64,000 nucleotides of DNA from JALUZX01 sp964561605 (GTDB lineage Bacteria > Planctomycetota > UBA1135 > JALUZX01), in assembly GCA_964561605.1 (NCBI GenBank), contig CAZLQD010000020.1, forward strand, positions 24,971 to 88,970, given 5' to 3'. This document shows positions 27,866 through 36,213 of the stretch, one piece after another. The position numbers and the translations under genes were made by a program. A model generated the notes under the pieces. That model saw nothing but the letters and a program-made list of their open reading frames with translations, had not been told where the DNA came from and ran no database searches. Every line of letters begins with the position of its first letter. Positions within the stretch are counted from its first letter, which is position 1.

Positions 27866-28064
27866 GGCCCTTGGAATGCCGGCGCCCTGGACCTCGCCAC
27901 TCGAGGCAGGCCGTAACTTCCCCATCCACCCTACAGGAACCGGATTCACCAGAAAACCGATGCGGACCCCGACAGACACCGGATCCCTGATATAGGCGTC
28001 CACCTGAGATGAAGGCAGGCGACACTCCGCCCACCCATATGGATGATCCGGATGTAGGGCTCGC

Positions 28065-28178
28065 CCTCCAGTCGCTTCCCTTGATCCCGAGCTTCGCACC
28101 GATCAGCCGGTCGAACCCGTCCAGCCCGAAGGCGTCGCCCTCCGCCTGCCCGCCCCCTACCTGCTCGGGCCTGGGATA
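28065..28178 (-). pseudogene. RHS-repeat remnant
   Basis: Between the glycosidase-like gene (ends 27865) and the DUF3160-like gene (ends 28285), in minus-strand frame, the translation reads EYPRPEQVGGG followed by AFGLDGFDRLIGAKLG and GSDWRA. That is an RHS/YD-type repeat, with no start codon of its own. It is downstream of the RHS cassettes and probably the decayed edge of the same RHS gene. The rest of the 419-base gap (27866-28284) contains nothing else I can assign. Confidence 0.5.
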
Positions 28179-28284
28179 TTCCGCTCCTGAAGGAACCCAA
28201 TGCTTCCCGGAAGGTGGATCAGGATTTCCCTCCAAGTGGCCTCGGATCCTTTCCATGACCTCCACTTCTGTTTTTTCGAAACGG

Positions 28285-30528
28285 CTATTTCTTTGTCCTT
28301 CTGAATCGTTTCGTGAAAAGGGGAGGATCGGGGCACCGGCCTTCATCCACCCACCTGGACCAGGCGGAGTCATTCATTTCAGCCCCCCAGGGAAGGAGGA
28401 ACTCACGGAAACTCAACACCCCTCCAAGATAGAGGCCGGGCCGTCCATTTCTTTCCAATAAGATATAGATGGCTTCCGGTCTGGCGATCCCACCATAGAG
28501 TCGCCGGGGATGGCTGGGGGGCCCCACACCCGCCATTTCTACTACGAAAGGAGGACTGGACGGAAAAATGAATAGAGATTCTTTCCTTGACAGCTTCTCG
28601 AGAATAAAAATCATTTTCCCGCCCAAGCGCCGAAGAAAGGTAAATTCCTCCTTCGTCGGGTTCCCTCCCCTCCATTGCTTTTCCGACAAGGCCCCAAGCC
28701 TTTCCAGGATAGAAGCGGCCTCGTCGAGGGCTTCCAGCAGACCTTTCTCCGCGGCCGATGGGAACCATTCCCTGAGCCAGGCCCGGTCGGAGTCCCGGAA
28801 GGATTTCCCGGCCACGGACAACATGGAGGCCCTTTTCTCGGCGCGCTCGAGATTCCCATTTTCACCTATAACCCTTCCGGGTATATATCCGACCTCACCA
28901 AGCCTGTTGAAACGTTCCAGGAAATCCTTCTTGCTGGTTTTTTTCTTGCCCCTCCTCCTATTCGACCTGTACCTCTTGTAATCCTCGATCCTTTGGAGAA
29001 CGACCTCGGCCATGAGCTTGTAATCCGGAGGAAATTCCTTCCCGGCCCTTTCCAGGAGGATCTTGGACTTCCGGAGAATTCCCCCGAGAAAGGTAAAGAA
29101 CTCCGGATATGGAGAAACCACGCCCTCCACATCCTCCCCCTTGCAGGCGGGAGGACCGAGCATGGCCCGATACAGGCAGGACATGTGCTCGATTCCGGCG
29201 ACCCCCCCAAGTTGGGTCCAAGCCATCTTGGCCCTCCATTCGGGCGAATCGAAGGGGGGGCCGGCCGCCGGGTGCAGGGAGACTTGAAGCAAGCGTAAAG
29301 CCCTGATCCCATCCCCGTAGATTCCCTTTCCGGGCGAGGGAGGTTCGATCGAGAGAAGAAGATTCTTCCAGGGAGCATCGCCGAAGGTCTCCATGGAAAC
29401 CTCCCGCCCCGCCGGGGATTCCAAAGGGCCCGAGGCCAAAAGGTCCAGGACCGAGAGAATTCCCCTCCTGTAAGGGCCGGTCTTTTTCATGTCCTCCAGG
29501 AAGAACCTGTAGACCGGAGTCTCGGCCGGGGAGAAACCCGCCAGGACCACTTCTTTCCTGAACCCTGTGGGCACACTGAAGTCCTGGACCAACCGGCAGG
29601 GTTTCCTGCCAGTCCATTTCCGGACCCCTTCCCAGACCCTCCCTGGATCGAGGTCCGCCCATCCGTCCCCCAGGACCTCGCGAAAGAGCCGCGACCAGGC
29701 CCAAAGGCCGTATCGATCCTCCCAGCCCATCCAGTCGTGAAGAAATCGTTGATAACTTCCGTAAGCTCTTCTCAGTTCGGGATCCCGGAAAACGGCTTGG
29801 GCGAGGATGATTCCCGCCTTTCCCTCGCCTGGGTCTTCCATGTCAAAGGCACCGCACTGGAGCCACTGGATGGCCTGCCAGAAAGAACTCAGAAGCCTGG
29901 AAGAACGGTAGAAAGAACCGGGATCGAATCTCGGCGCGACCTTCTTCTTCAGGAACGGTATTTCAAGGTCTCTCTTGTCCTTCAAGGACAGCCGGATCTT
30001 CCCGAGGGTCTTTTCTACGATCTCTCTCTCCTCTTTCCCCAAGGGTCCCCGGAGATCCTTCTCATGGAGGCATCCCAGCAAACCCAGGGGCACGGCGGTG
30101 TAGCAGACGGCCTTTACCTCGGCGGGCCCTCCTTCGGACTCCATGACTCTATCCAGCCATTTCCTGAGGAAGAGGGGGAGGGAAAGGGCCCTTCGATACT
30201 CCCCGGCGAGAAAGGCCTTTTCCTGGACCCTTTGGAAAAAATCCCAAGCGGCGTCGGTGGTGACGAAGGGAGGAACCTCGGGAACCACGTAGAAATCCGA
30301 CATGGTCTCTTTGGTCCAACCTGCCACGACGAAGCCCTTCCGGAGGAGGACCCCCCTGGCCTCACGGGTGCCTCGGAACATGGAAATCCGGGCCACCCGG
30401 CTTTCCTCGTACGGAGGGGCAGCGAACGCGGTAACCCGGAAAGGCCCCATCATCACGAAGAGGGACAAAAGAACCATCGGGGTTGAGCAGTGGACCGTGT
30501 TCGAACGGCTCCAGGCAAGTTCCTTCAT
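28285..30528 (-). CDS. Secreted DUF3160-like protein, candidate RHS immunity
   Basis: 747 residues with a signal peptide (MVLLSLFVMMGPFRVTAFAA). GGAGG is eight bases before the ATG. The body resembles DUF3160 family proteins: PPFVTTDAAWDFFQRVQ near the start and FYRSSRLLSSFWQAIQWL in the middle, with many tryptophans and no catalytic motif I can name. It starts 33 bases after the RHS-1 gene stop and uses a less GC-rich codon set than its neighbours. Its position behind a toxin-tip gene makes it the candidate immunity protein for tip 1. Its function is otherwise unknown. Confidence 0.6.
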   Translation of the reverse strand: MKELAWSRSNTVHCSTPMVLLSLFVMMGPFRVTAFAAPPYEESRVARISMFRGTREARGVLLRKGFVVAGWTKETMSDFYVVPEVPPFVTTDAAWDFFQRVQEKAFLAGEYRRALSLPLFLRKWLDRVMESEGGPAEVKAVCYTAVPLGLLGCLHEKDLRGPLGKEEREIVEKTLGKIRLSLKDKRDLEIPFLKKKVAPRFDPGSFYRSSRLLSSFWQAIQWLQCGAFDMEDPGEGKAGIILAQAVFRDPELRRAYGSYQRFLHDWMGWEDRYGLWAWSRLFREVLGDGWADLDPGRVWEGVRKWTGRKPCRLVQDFSVPTGFRKEVVLAGFSPAETPVYRFFLEDMKKTGPYRRGILSVLDLLASGPLESPAGREVSMETFGDAPWKNLLLSIEPPSPGKGIYGDGIRALRLLQVSLHPAAGPPFDSPEWRAKMAWTQLGGVAGIEHMSCLYRAMLGPPACKGEDVEGVVSPYPEFFTFLGGILRKSKILLERAGKEFPPDYKLMAEVVLQRIEDYKRYRSNRRRGKKKTSKKDFLERFNRLGEVGYIPGRVIGENGNLERAEKRASMLSVAGKSFRDSDRAWLREWFPSAAEKGLLEALDEAASILERLGALSEKQWRGGNPTKEEFTFLRRLGGKMIFILEKLSRKESLFIFPSSPPFVVEMAGVGPPSHPRRLYGGIARPEAIYILLERNGRPGLYLGGVLSFREFLLPWGAEMNDSAWSRWVDEGRCPDPPLFTKRFRRTKK

Positions 30529-30561
30529 TTCACTTTCCTCCAGGCCGAAAGTCCTCGGGCC

Positions 30562-32376
30562 TTACAGCGCGCCACTTTTCTTTGGGGAACACGAGATCGT
30601 GTAGACTAAATGGCACAGTCTCCGGCCCATTCCCGATGAATTCCCCGCCTTTCCTTTCACCTTTTCCCCTTGGTAAGGAAGTGGCAGAGTAAGCGCTTCA
30701 CGAGGATCACCCTGATCACCATTCGGGTTTATGCGTCGAGTATACCCATAGACCGGCATTTTGAAATAATCGGAAAGAATCCAGGCCAAAGACCATCTCA
30801 GATCAATTCCTTGGCACCAATAACCGGACCAACAGGATGCGACCCAAACCTCCCCCACCCTCTTCTTCTTCTTCATGCATCTTTTGTCTTGTGTTGTAGG
30901 TTTATTCTCTTTATTTCTTCCTCCATAATCCTCCAACTTCAACCAAAGCCAAAATATAATCGATATCAATCTCTTCTCAGTGAGACCCATAGTGCTTACG
31001 GAGGTGTAGCCGGTCAATGATTCCACCCTAAGCCAAGTATGGCCTGGAAATATCTCGGCCACAAGCACCCCCTCCTCCCCCCAAGTGGGCCCAATTTTGG
31101 CGATATCGAAACCCTCATTCACATAATCCTCGATAAATTTTCTGTCCGACGCTTTGACCCCATCCCAGCTCGAACGCCACTTTCCATCTTGGTAACGAAA
31201 TACCGCTCGCCCCCCATCCTTGGTCATTATATCGATAGAGCTCCCTTCCCTTCCTCTATTTGAATTCGCTTTCATGGCCGCAGACCTCAACTGGTCCCCA
31301 AACAGTGTCCTGTCCTCCCCTTCATAGACAAATCCAGCAAAATCCAGCCCTATTGGATCAATGGCGGATTTTGGAATGGACCCGAACCCCGTGTACCCAT
31401 TCCCCCAATTGCCGGGATCGCCCCACAGACCGATGGGGTCGTAGGTGAGGAAGCGGCCGAGGGCGGGGTGGTACCAGCGGTTGCGGTAGTAGAGGAGGCC
31501 CGTGGCTGGGTCGTGGGTGCGGCCGGTGTAGCCGTAGTCGTTGTGGACCTGGGTGGCGGTCCGGGGGGTCCAGTCGGCGCTGTAGATTCGGCGCCTGCCG
31601 TAAGGGTCGTAGAGGTAGCGCTCCTGGAGGTTGCCCCTCTCGTCCAGGACGGCACGGATCGTCCCCTGGTGGCCCAGGAGGTAGGTGTAGCGGTTCCAGG
31701 TGACGCCGCCATCTGGGCTGTAGGCGTAGCCCAGGTGCTCGTCGATCCCAGGACCGTCGAAGAAGACACGGACCGGCTTGTAGGTGAAGGCCCCGCCGCT
31801 CTCTTCTTCCTGGTATTCCTCGGCCCGCTTCCACCCGTCCCAGGTGTAGACGTAGACTCCTTCGCAGGCCACGCTCCGGTAGGCCTTCCGGTTCCAGGGG
31901 GCGTACCCGAAATAGGCCACCAGCTCCCATCCGCTCGAGGACTTCACACTTCCCGTCCCGGAACTCATGACCTTCGCCAGGTCCAGGCCCTTGTGCACCT
32001 CCGCCGAAAGGTCCCCGATCTCCTTCTGGGTGAAGCCTCCCTTGGCCTTGAGAAGGGCCCCCGTGCTGTAGGGCCTCCAGACCTCGCAGAGCCTGTCCAG
32101 GTAGTCACAAGGATACATCTGCCCCAGCACCCCGTCCCAGACCAGGTTGCCCTTTTGGTCGTAGGTCAGGGCCGCCTGGCTCACGGCGCCATACCGGTTG
32201 CTTCCCGTCTCCTGGGTATAGGTCTCGGCCAGCTGGTGGTTTCCCTTGGAATCCCAGGTGTCCACTGTGTCCCGGTTATGGACCTTTCCAGGGCGTAGGC
32301 GAGCTTTCTGTCCCCCCACTGGGTGATCTGGGAGTAGGGCTTGCCCCGGTCGGCCAAATCCTCCCTCGAAGGGCAT
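30562..32376 (-). CDS. RHS-core protein fragment with C-terminal tip 1 (orphan cassette)
   Basis: Up to 604 codons. The RHS core (YTYLLGHQGTIRAVLDERGN, TGLLYYRNRWYHPALGRFL) is intact and ends in the DPIGL boundary at about 31345. Past it lies a tip of about 260 residues that differs from tip 2. The 5' end is damaged: the RHS reading frame continues into another frame upstream of about 32281. The ATG at 32376 therefore gives an out-of-frame leader of about 35 residues and lacks a good ribosome site. Tip 1 has VWVASCWSG followed by ILSDYFKMPVYGYT, discussed under findings. It is read as an orphan RHS tip, perhaps silent. Confidence 0.65.
   Translation of the reverse strand: MPFEGGFGRPGQALLPDHPVGGQKARLRPGKVHNRDTVDTWDSKGNHQLAETYTQETGSNRYGAVSQAALTYDQKGNLVWDGVLGQMYPCDYLDRLCEVWRPYSTGALLKAKGGFTQKEIGDLSAEVHKGLDLAKVMSSGTGSVKSSSGWELVAYFGYAPWNRKAYRSVACEGVYVYTWDGWKRAEEYQEEESGGAFTYKPVRVFFDGPGIDEHLGYAYSPDGGVTWNRYTYLLGHQGTIRAVLDERGNLQERYLYDPYGRRRIYSADWTPRTATQVHNDYGYTGRTHDPATGLLYYRNRWYHPALGRFLTYDPIGLWGDPGNWGNGYTGFGSIPKSAIDPIGLDFAGFVYEGEDRTLFGDQLRSAAMKANSNRGREGSSIDIMTKDGGRAVFRYQDGKWRSSWDGVKASDRKFIEDYVNEGFDIAKIGPTWGEEGVLVAEIFPGHTWLRVESLTGYTSVSTMGLTEKRLISIIFWLWLKLEDYGGRNKENKPTTQDKRCMKKKKRVGEVWVASCWSGYWCQGIDLRWSLAWILSDYFKMPVYGYTRRINPNGDQGDPREALTLPLPYQGEKVKGKAGNSSGMGRRLCHLVYTISCSPKKSGAL
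31394..31792. repeat. RHS core repeat, copy in RHS-1
   Basis: 399 bases that match 34993-35391 without gaps and with about eleven mismatches (about 97% by my count). The copy spans the end of the conserved RHS core, and identity stops at the tip boundary. Confidence 0.9.
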
Positions 32377-32426
32377 CCACCCAGGATCGCCTTCCCTTCC
32401 CTCCGGCCTTTCTCCGGCTTGTTCAA
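32281..32426 (-). pseudogene. Frameshifted 5' portion of RHS-1
   Basis: In the second minus-strand frame the translation GKPYSQITQWGDRKLAYALE continues naturally into HNRDTVDTWDSKGN of the RHS-1 frame, except for one base missing near 32279-32283. The TTG at 32426 overlaps the stop of the serpin-like gene, so this fragment may once have been read right behind it. A one-base loss in the ancestral ERSHNRD reading explains both frames. Confidence 0.55.
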
Positions 32427-34141
32427 AGGGGCGAAAGAATTTCCAGAATTCTTTTCCAGACCCTCCTCCTTTCGCCGCCCTCGTCTTCGGAGGCCCCCTC
32501 TTCCGGCCCCGTTCCTGCTTTCTTCTCGAGGAAAGACTTCACAATTTCACCACAACCCGCGGCAATGAGCCTCTTTGCGATCCTGCAGCCCGCCCTGGTC
32601 TTCCAACCTTCCCCGCCTTCTCCCTTTTCGATCGTTTCCTCCAGGATCCCCAGGGCCTCCCCGGCCCAACGGTGAGACTCCTTACCATTCCACAAAAAGG
32701 GATTCTCAAGAAAGGAACCGAGAATCCGAAGGACGATCGGTGGAGTCGCAAGATTCCCGCCCCCTACCTCCACAAAGATCCTCTCGAACACCTTCTTTGG
32801 ATTTCTCACCTCGATCTTTTTCATGAGGGTTTCGATGGATTCGAGCTCCTTCCCGGAAAAAGCATGGTCGAGCAGGGGTGGGACGGCCTTGTCCCCGAGC
32901 CGCAACAGTGCGGCCTCCGCTTCCGCCTTCTTCCCACCGTCCGCTCCCTCCAAAACACCGAGCCAGTGCTCGGGAACGGACTCCCAAGGCTGGAAAACCA
33001 CCTTCTTTTTCGGGAACGGGTTCATCACCTTTCCCACAAGGACCAAGGCCCCTGTCGTGCGGTGGAAAAGAAAGAACAGAAAGGGCCTGTTGCAAAGGAA
33101 AAGCCCGGGCGGAGCATTCCAGCCTCCCAAAAGGGCCCCTAACGAATATTCGGCCTGGACCTCCACCCCCTTCCTGTTGAAGTCCACCCGGATTCTACCG
33201 GTGCTCTTTATGCCTCCGAAATCCCGCCCCGAGCCGTCCCCAGCGAGCTTCCTTTCGAGAAAAGAAACCAACCCGATTTCTCGGAAAAAGAGTTCGAAAT
33301 CGTTCTCGGCCCGGAAACGGAAGGAAGGAACGATCGCCCTGCATTCCCGGGAATGGGTCTTTCCCGCCTCTTCGAGAAGCCGCGCCACACCGACCTTTTC
33401 GAGGTAACCCAGAGCCCCCTCGATGTCCCCGCCGCGACGCGGAAGGAACAGGTAAGCCAGGTATTCACCCCCCATTACCGGAATTTCCAGAACACGGCCC
33501 GGACCGAATGGAAAAACCTTGAAGGCCCCCTTTCTGGTCATAAAAGGAGCGTAGTATCCCGACCTGCCCCCGGGGGACTCCCCCAGTTCAAAAAACCTTT
33601 CGAAATTCCAAACATCGAAGGGCTCCTCCCATTCTCCTTGGAACGAAAGGCTCGCCTCGAGAACGAAATAGAAAAGGGATTTCTCTTTTGAACTTTTTCC
33701 TTTGAGGAAGCCGGGAAACCCAGGCCTTTTCCCCGCCAACCTTTCGACGGCTGTCCGCAGGTGTCGAATATATGGGACGGATCTGAACCTTTCATTCTCC
33801 CAGAAGGAAAAAGCTTCCCGGAAGGGAGAAGGGATTCTTCCCCCGGCCTCTAGGATCCGGAGGGTCTCGGCCCACCGCCCGACACAACCGGGAGACTCTC
33901 CCGGTCCCGGGCCGAGCTCCCCCAAAAGGGGGGGCATTCCCCCGCCCCCCTCGCATTGGACCAGGGGCAGGACCAGGGAAAACAAGTTGACGGGGGAAAG
34001 GGCCCAGTTCGTCTTTCCCTTCTCCATGTACCGGAAAGCCCTGATCCCCAATCGGTTCGAGAAAGAAACCGGGTCTTCTCCCCCGGAAATCCCAAGGACC
34101 ACGCAGGGGACAAGCAAAAGGCAGGAAAAGGAAGTCTTCAT
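32423..34141 (-). CDS. Serpin-like secreted protein, candidate RHS immunity
   Basis: 572 residues with a signal peptide (SCLLLVPCVVLGIS). Serpin marks are NWALSPVNLFSLVLPLVQ in the first helix region and the signature FLCNRPFLFFLFHRTTG near residue 350, ending VLVGKVMNPF. The reactive-centre loop between GVEVQAEYS and the FLCNRPF strand is of normal length. Its hinge carries Val, Gln and Glu where inhibitory serpins have small residues, so inhibitory action is unproven. About 200 extra residues follow, perhaps HEAT-like helices. It begins 25 bases after the RHS-2 stop. It is therefore the candidate partner of tip 2. Confidence 0.6.
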   Translation of the reverse strand: MKTSFSCLLLVPCVVLGISGGEDPVSFSNRLGIRAFRYMEKGKTNWALSPVNLFSLVLPLVQCEGGGGMPPLLGELGPGPGESPGCVGRWAETLRILEAGGRIPSPFREAFSFWENERFRSVPYIRHLRTAVERLAGKRPGFPGFLKGKSSKEKSLFYFVLEASLSFQGEWEEPFDVWNFERFFELGESPGGRSGYYAPFMTRKGAFKVFPFGPGRVLEIPVMGGEYLAYLFLPRRGGDIEGALGYLEKVGVARLLEEAGKTHSRECRAIVPSFRFRAENDFELFFREIGLVSFLERKLAGDGSGRDFGGIKSTGRIRVDFNRKGVEVQAEYSLGALLGGWNAPPGLFLCNRPFLFFLFHRTTGALVLVGKVMNPFPKKKVVFQPWESVPEHWLGVLEGADGGKKAEAEAALLRLGDKAVPPLLDHAFSGKELESIETLMKKIEVRNPKKVFERIFVEVGGGNLATPPIVLRILGSFLENPFLWNGKESHRWAGEALGILEETIEKGEGGEGWKTRAGCRIAKRLIAAGCGEIVKSFLEKKAGTGPEEGASEDEGGERRRVWKRILEILSPL

Positions 34142-34166
34142 CTTTCAAACCTTCTATTCATAGATA

Positions 34167-36011
34167 TTATAGATCATAGATTTTATTTACATTAGTTATT
34201 GAAAAAGGGACCAACGAATCTGGTGTAACTAGCACGTCCGGGCCAGGTATCGTTTCCCCCCACCCAGTCGTAGTAACATCCCCCGAGAAGGCCTGGACAG
34301 TCATGCCGAAATAATCCGCCATTGCCGCAGCAAGGTTGTTTCCCCGAAACGCAGGATCCAATGGTATCGCGCCCCCGTGGCAAGGCACGGCCGTCCCCAA
34401 AAGAGGAATTGCCTTCTCATCATCCAGTGCGGATTTCATTTTCGAAAACAAAGCCATCGTCCGCCTCGGCGCCGCCATCCTCCCATATTTCAACCAATAA
34501 AACCCAAAAAGGCCAAAAAGGCGTTCAGTGACGTATTTACTATGTTCCGCCACTACAACTTTCCCTATTTTCATGCACTTACCACCGGTTGTTGGCCCAT
34601 TAGGAGGGATTTTCGTTTTTACCCAATACCCACCCTTTATCGGCAAAAAGATTATACCCCCTTGGGGATCCTGTTTGACTTTGTTCAATAGAAAGTATAA
34701 TTCAGAAGCACGCTTGCTCCATAAATTCGATTCAAAAAACAGCCTCCTTTGTTCTTCCAAACCAAGGCCTTCCTTTAATGCCTCATCTCTCAATTTCCGG
34801 GACTTTTTGAGTAAATTCCCAATCAATTTTTCATAATCCCGAACATTCAACTCTAATTCATTCGCCCGGTTTGCACCTCTCGTGGAAACCCCTATTTTAC
34901 TTCCTGGAAAATTCGCAAAAATCAAATCCCCTGCCACCGTGAATAGCCCAAAAGGATCTCTTTCGATACTCGCTTTCGAGGAAACATACCCATACCCATT
35001 CCCCCAATTGCCGGGGTCGCCCCAGAGGCCGATGGGGTCGTAGGTGAGGAAGCGGCCGAGGGCGGGGTGGTACCAGCGGTTGCGGTAGTAGAGGAGGCCC
35101 GTGGCCGGGTCGTGGGTGCGGCCGGTGTAGCCGTAGTCGTTGTGGACCTGGGTGGCGGTCCGGGGGGTCCAGTCGGCGCTGTAGATTCGGCGCCTGTCGT
35201 AAGGGTCGTAGAGGTAGCGCTCCTGGAGGTTGCCCCTCTCGTCCAGGACGGCACGGATCGTCCCCTGGTGGCCCAGGAGGTAGGTGTAGCGCTTCCAGGT
35301 GACGCCGCCGTCTGGGCTGTAGGCGTAACTCAGGTGCTCGTCGATCCCAGGCCCGTCGAAGAAGACACGGACCGGCCTGTAGGTGAAGGCCTTGACGGCC
35401 ACTTTACGGGAGCGCTTTCCTTCCGCGCCCTCTACTGTGGTTGAGGTGACACCGAGCCCGAAGGGACACACCCGGGTCACGGGCGAGCCGGGAGTCGGGT
35501 CGACCAGGCATTCGTCCCAGGGCCCACGGAACCATTCGGTGAACGTCCTGGTCCAGGCGGGATACTCCACGGCGTACCCATTGGGGTCGGTATTGCTCTG
35601 CGATGTATACCAAAGCGCGATGGGGGCCGAGACGTCCGGGGACACTTGGGTCGGGTCCAAAGGCGTGAAAAGGGCCTGGAATCGGCCGTTCTTGGCCCCC
35701 ACACCGATCCTGCCCCGGGTGATCTCCCACAAGGCGGAAATATCGGGGTTTCCGGGAATCCCTCCGTTCGGAGTGGCCGGGCCCTTCGCCTTCTTCTCGG
35801 CCTCCTCCTTTCCCGATGGGTTGGAAGGGGAATCCGTCGGGGCGCTCGGTTCGAGGGGAGGATAGATCCCATACCCCCGGCCTTGACCACCCACCGAATC
35901 TCCCGGGACGCAGGCCGGGGCCTGGGCCGGGAGAAGAGGGGAGAAATCCCTTTTCCTGACGGTCTCCTTTCGGGCTCGGGCCGCTTCTTCCGAGTTCACG
36001 GTTTGGAACAC
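34167..36011 (-). CDS. RHS-core protein with C-terminal tip 2
   Basis: 614 residues from a GTG whose ribosome site is weak; the open frame continues about 35 codons further upstream. An N-terminal region unlike RHS-1 (GRFQALFTPLDPTQVSP, then WTRTFTEWFRGPWDECL) joins the shared core at AFTYRPVRVFFDGPGID. The DPFGL boundary lies at about 34950, and a tip of about 260 residues follows. The tip has AVPCHGG and later LAAAMADYFGMTV. Composition of the tip is visibly more AT-rich than the core, as expected of an exchanged cassette. This looks like a short RHS protein, perhaps one deleted internally. Confidence 0.6.
   Translation of the reverse strand: MFQTVNSEEAARARKETVRKRDFSPLLPAQAPACVPGDSVGGQGRGYGIYPPLEPSAPTDSPSNPSGKEEAEKKAKGPATPNGGIPGNPDISALWEITRGRIGVGAKNGRFQALFTPLDPTQVSPDVSAPIALWYTSQSNTDPNGYAVEYPAWTRTFTEWFRGPWDECLVDPTPGSPVTRVCPFGLGVTSTTVEGAEGKRSRKVAVKAFTYRPVRVFFDGPGIDEHLSYAYSPDGGVTWKRYTYLLGHQGTIRAVLDERGNLQERYLYDPYDRRRIYSADWTPRTATQVHNDYGYTGRTHDPATGLLYYRNRWYHPALGRFLTYDPIGLWGDPGNWGNGYGYVSSKASIERDPFGLFTVAGDLIFANFPGSKIGVSTRGANRANELELNVRDYEKLIGNLLKKSRKLRDEALKEGLGLEEQRRLFFESNLWSKRASELYFLLNKVKQDPQGGIIFLPIKGGYWVKTKIPPNGPTTGGKCMKIGKVVVAEHSKYVTERLFGLFGFYWLKYGRMAAPRRTMALFSKMKSALDDEKAIPLLGTAVPCHGGAIPLDPAFRGNNLAAAMADYFGMTVQAFSGDVTTTGWGETIPGPDVLVTPDSLVPFSITNVNKIYDL
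34993..35391. repeat. RHS core repeat, copy in RHS-2
   Basis: Partner of 31394-31792, 3599 bases away and in the same orientation. The pair is a natural substrate for gene conversion or recombination. Looping out between the copies would remove the serpin-like gene and one tip. Confidence 0.9.
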
Positions 36012-36213
36012 AAGGGCATTTTTCTCCTCTCCCGTGAGGCCGTCAACCCCCCTTGCAGAAGTCTTCTTCGGCCCGGATACCTTGCGGTGAGAAAAGGTGC
36101 CTCTCCTTCAAACTTGCGGAACTCCATCGAGCCGAAACAACACCCTTTCCTCCGGCAACACCGGTAAGACTGCATCCCCTTCCCGGGGCTCGGCCTCGCT
36201 CGGGGGCCGTCCT

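Noticed and set aside
28065..36011. Transposon or integron carrying the RHS cassettes
   Set aside because: No transposase, integrase or terminal inverted repeat is visible at either edge; homologous recombination between core repeats is a simpler explanation.
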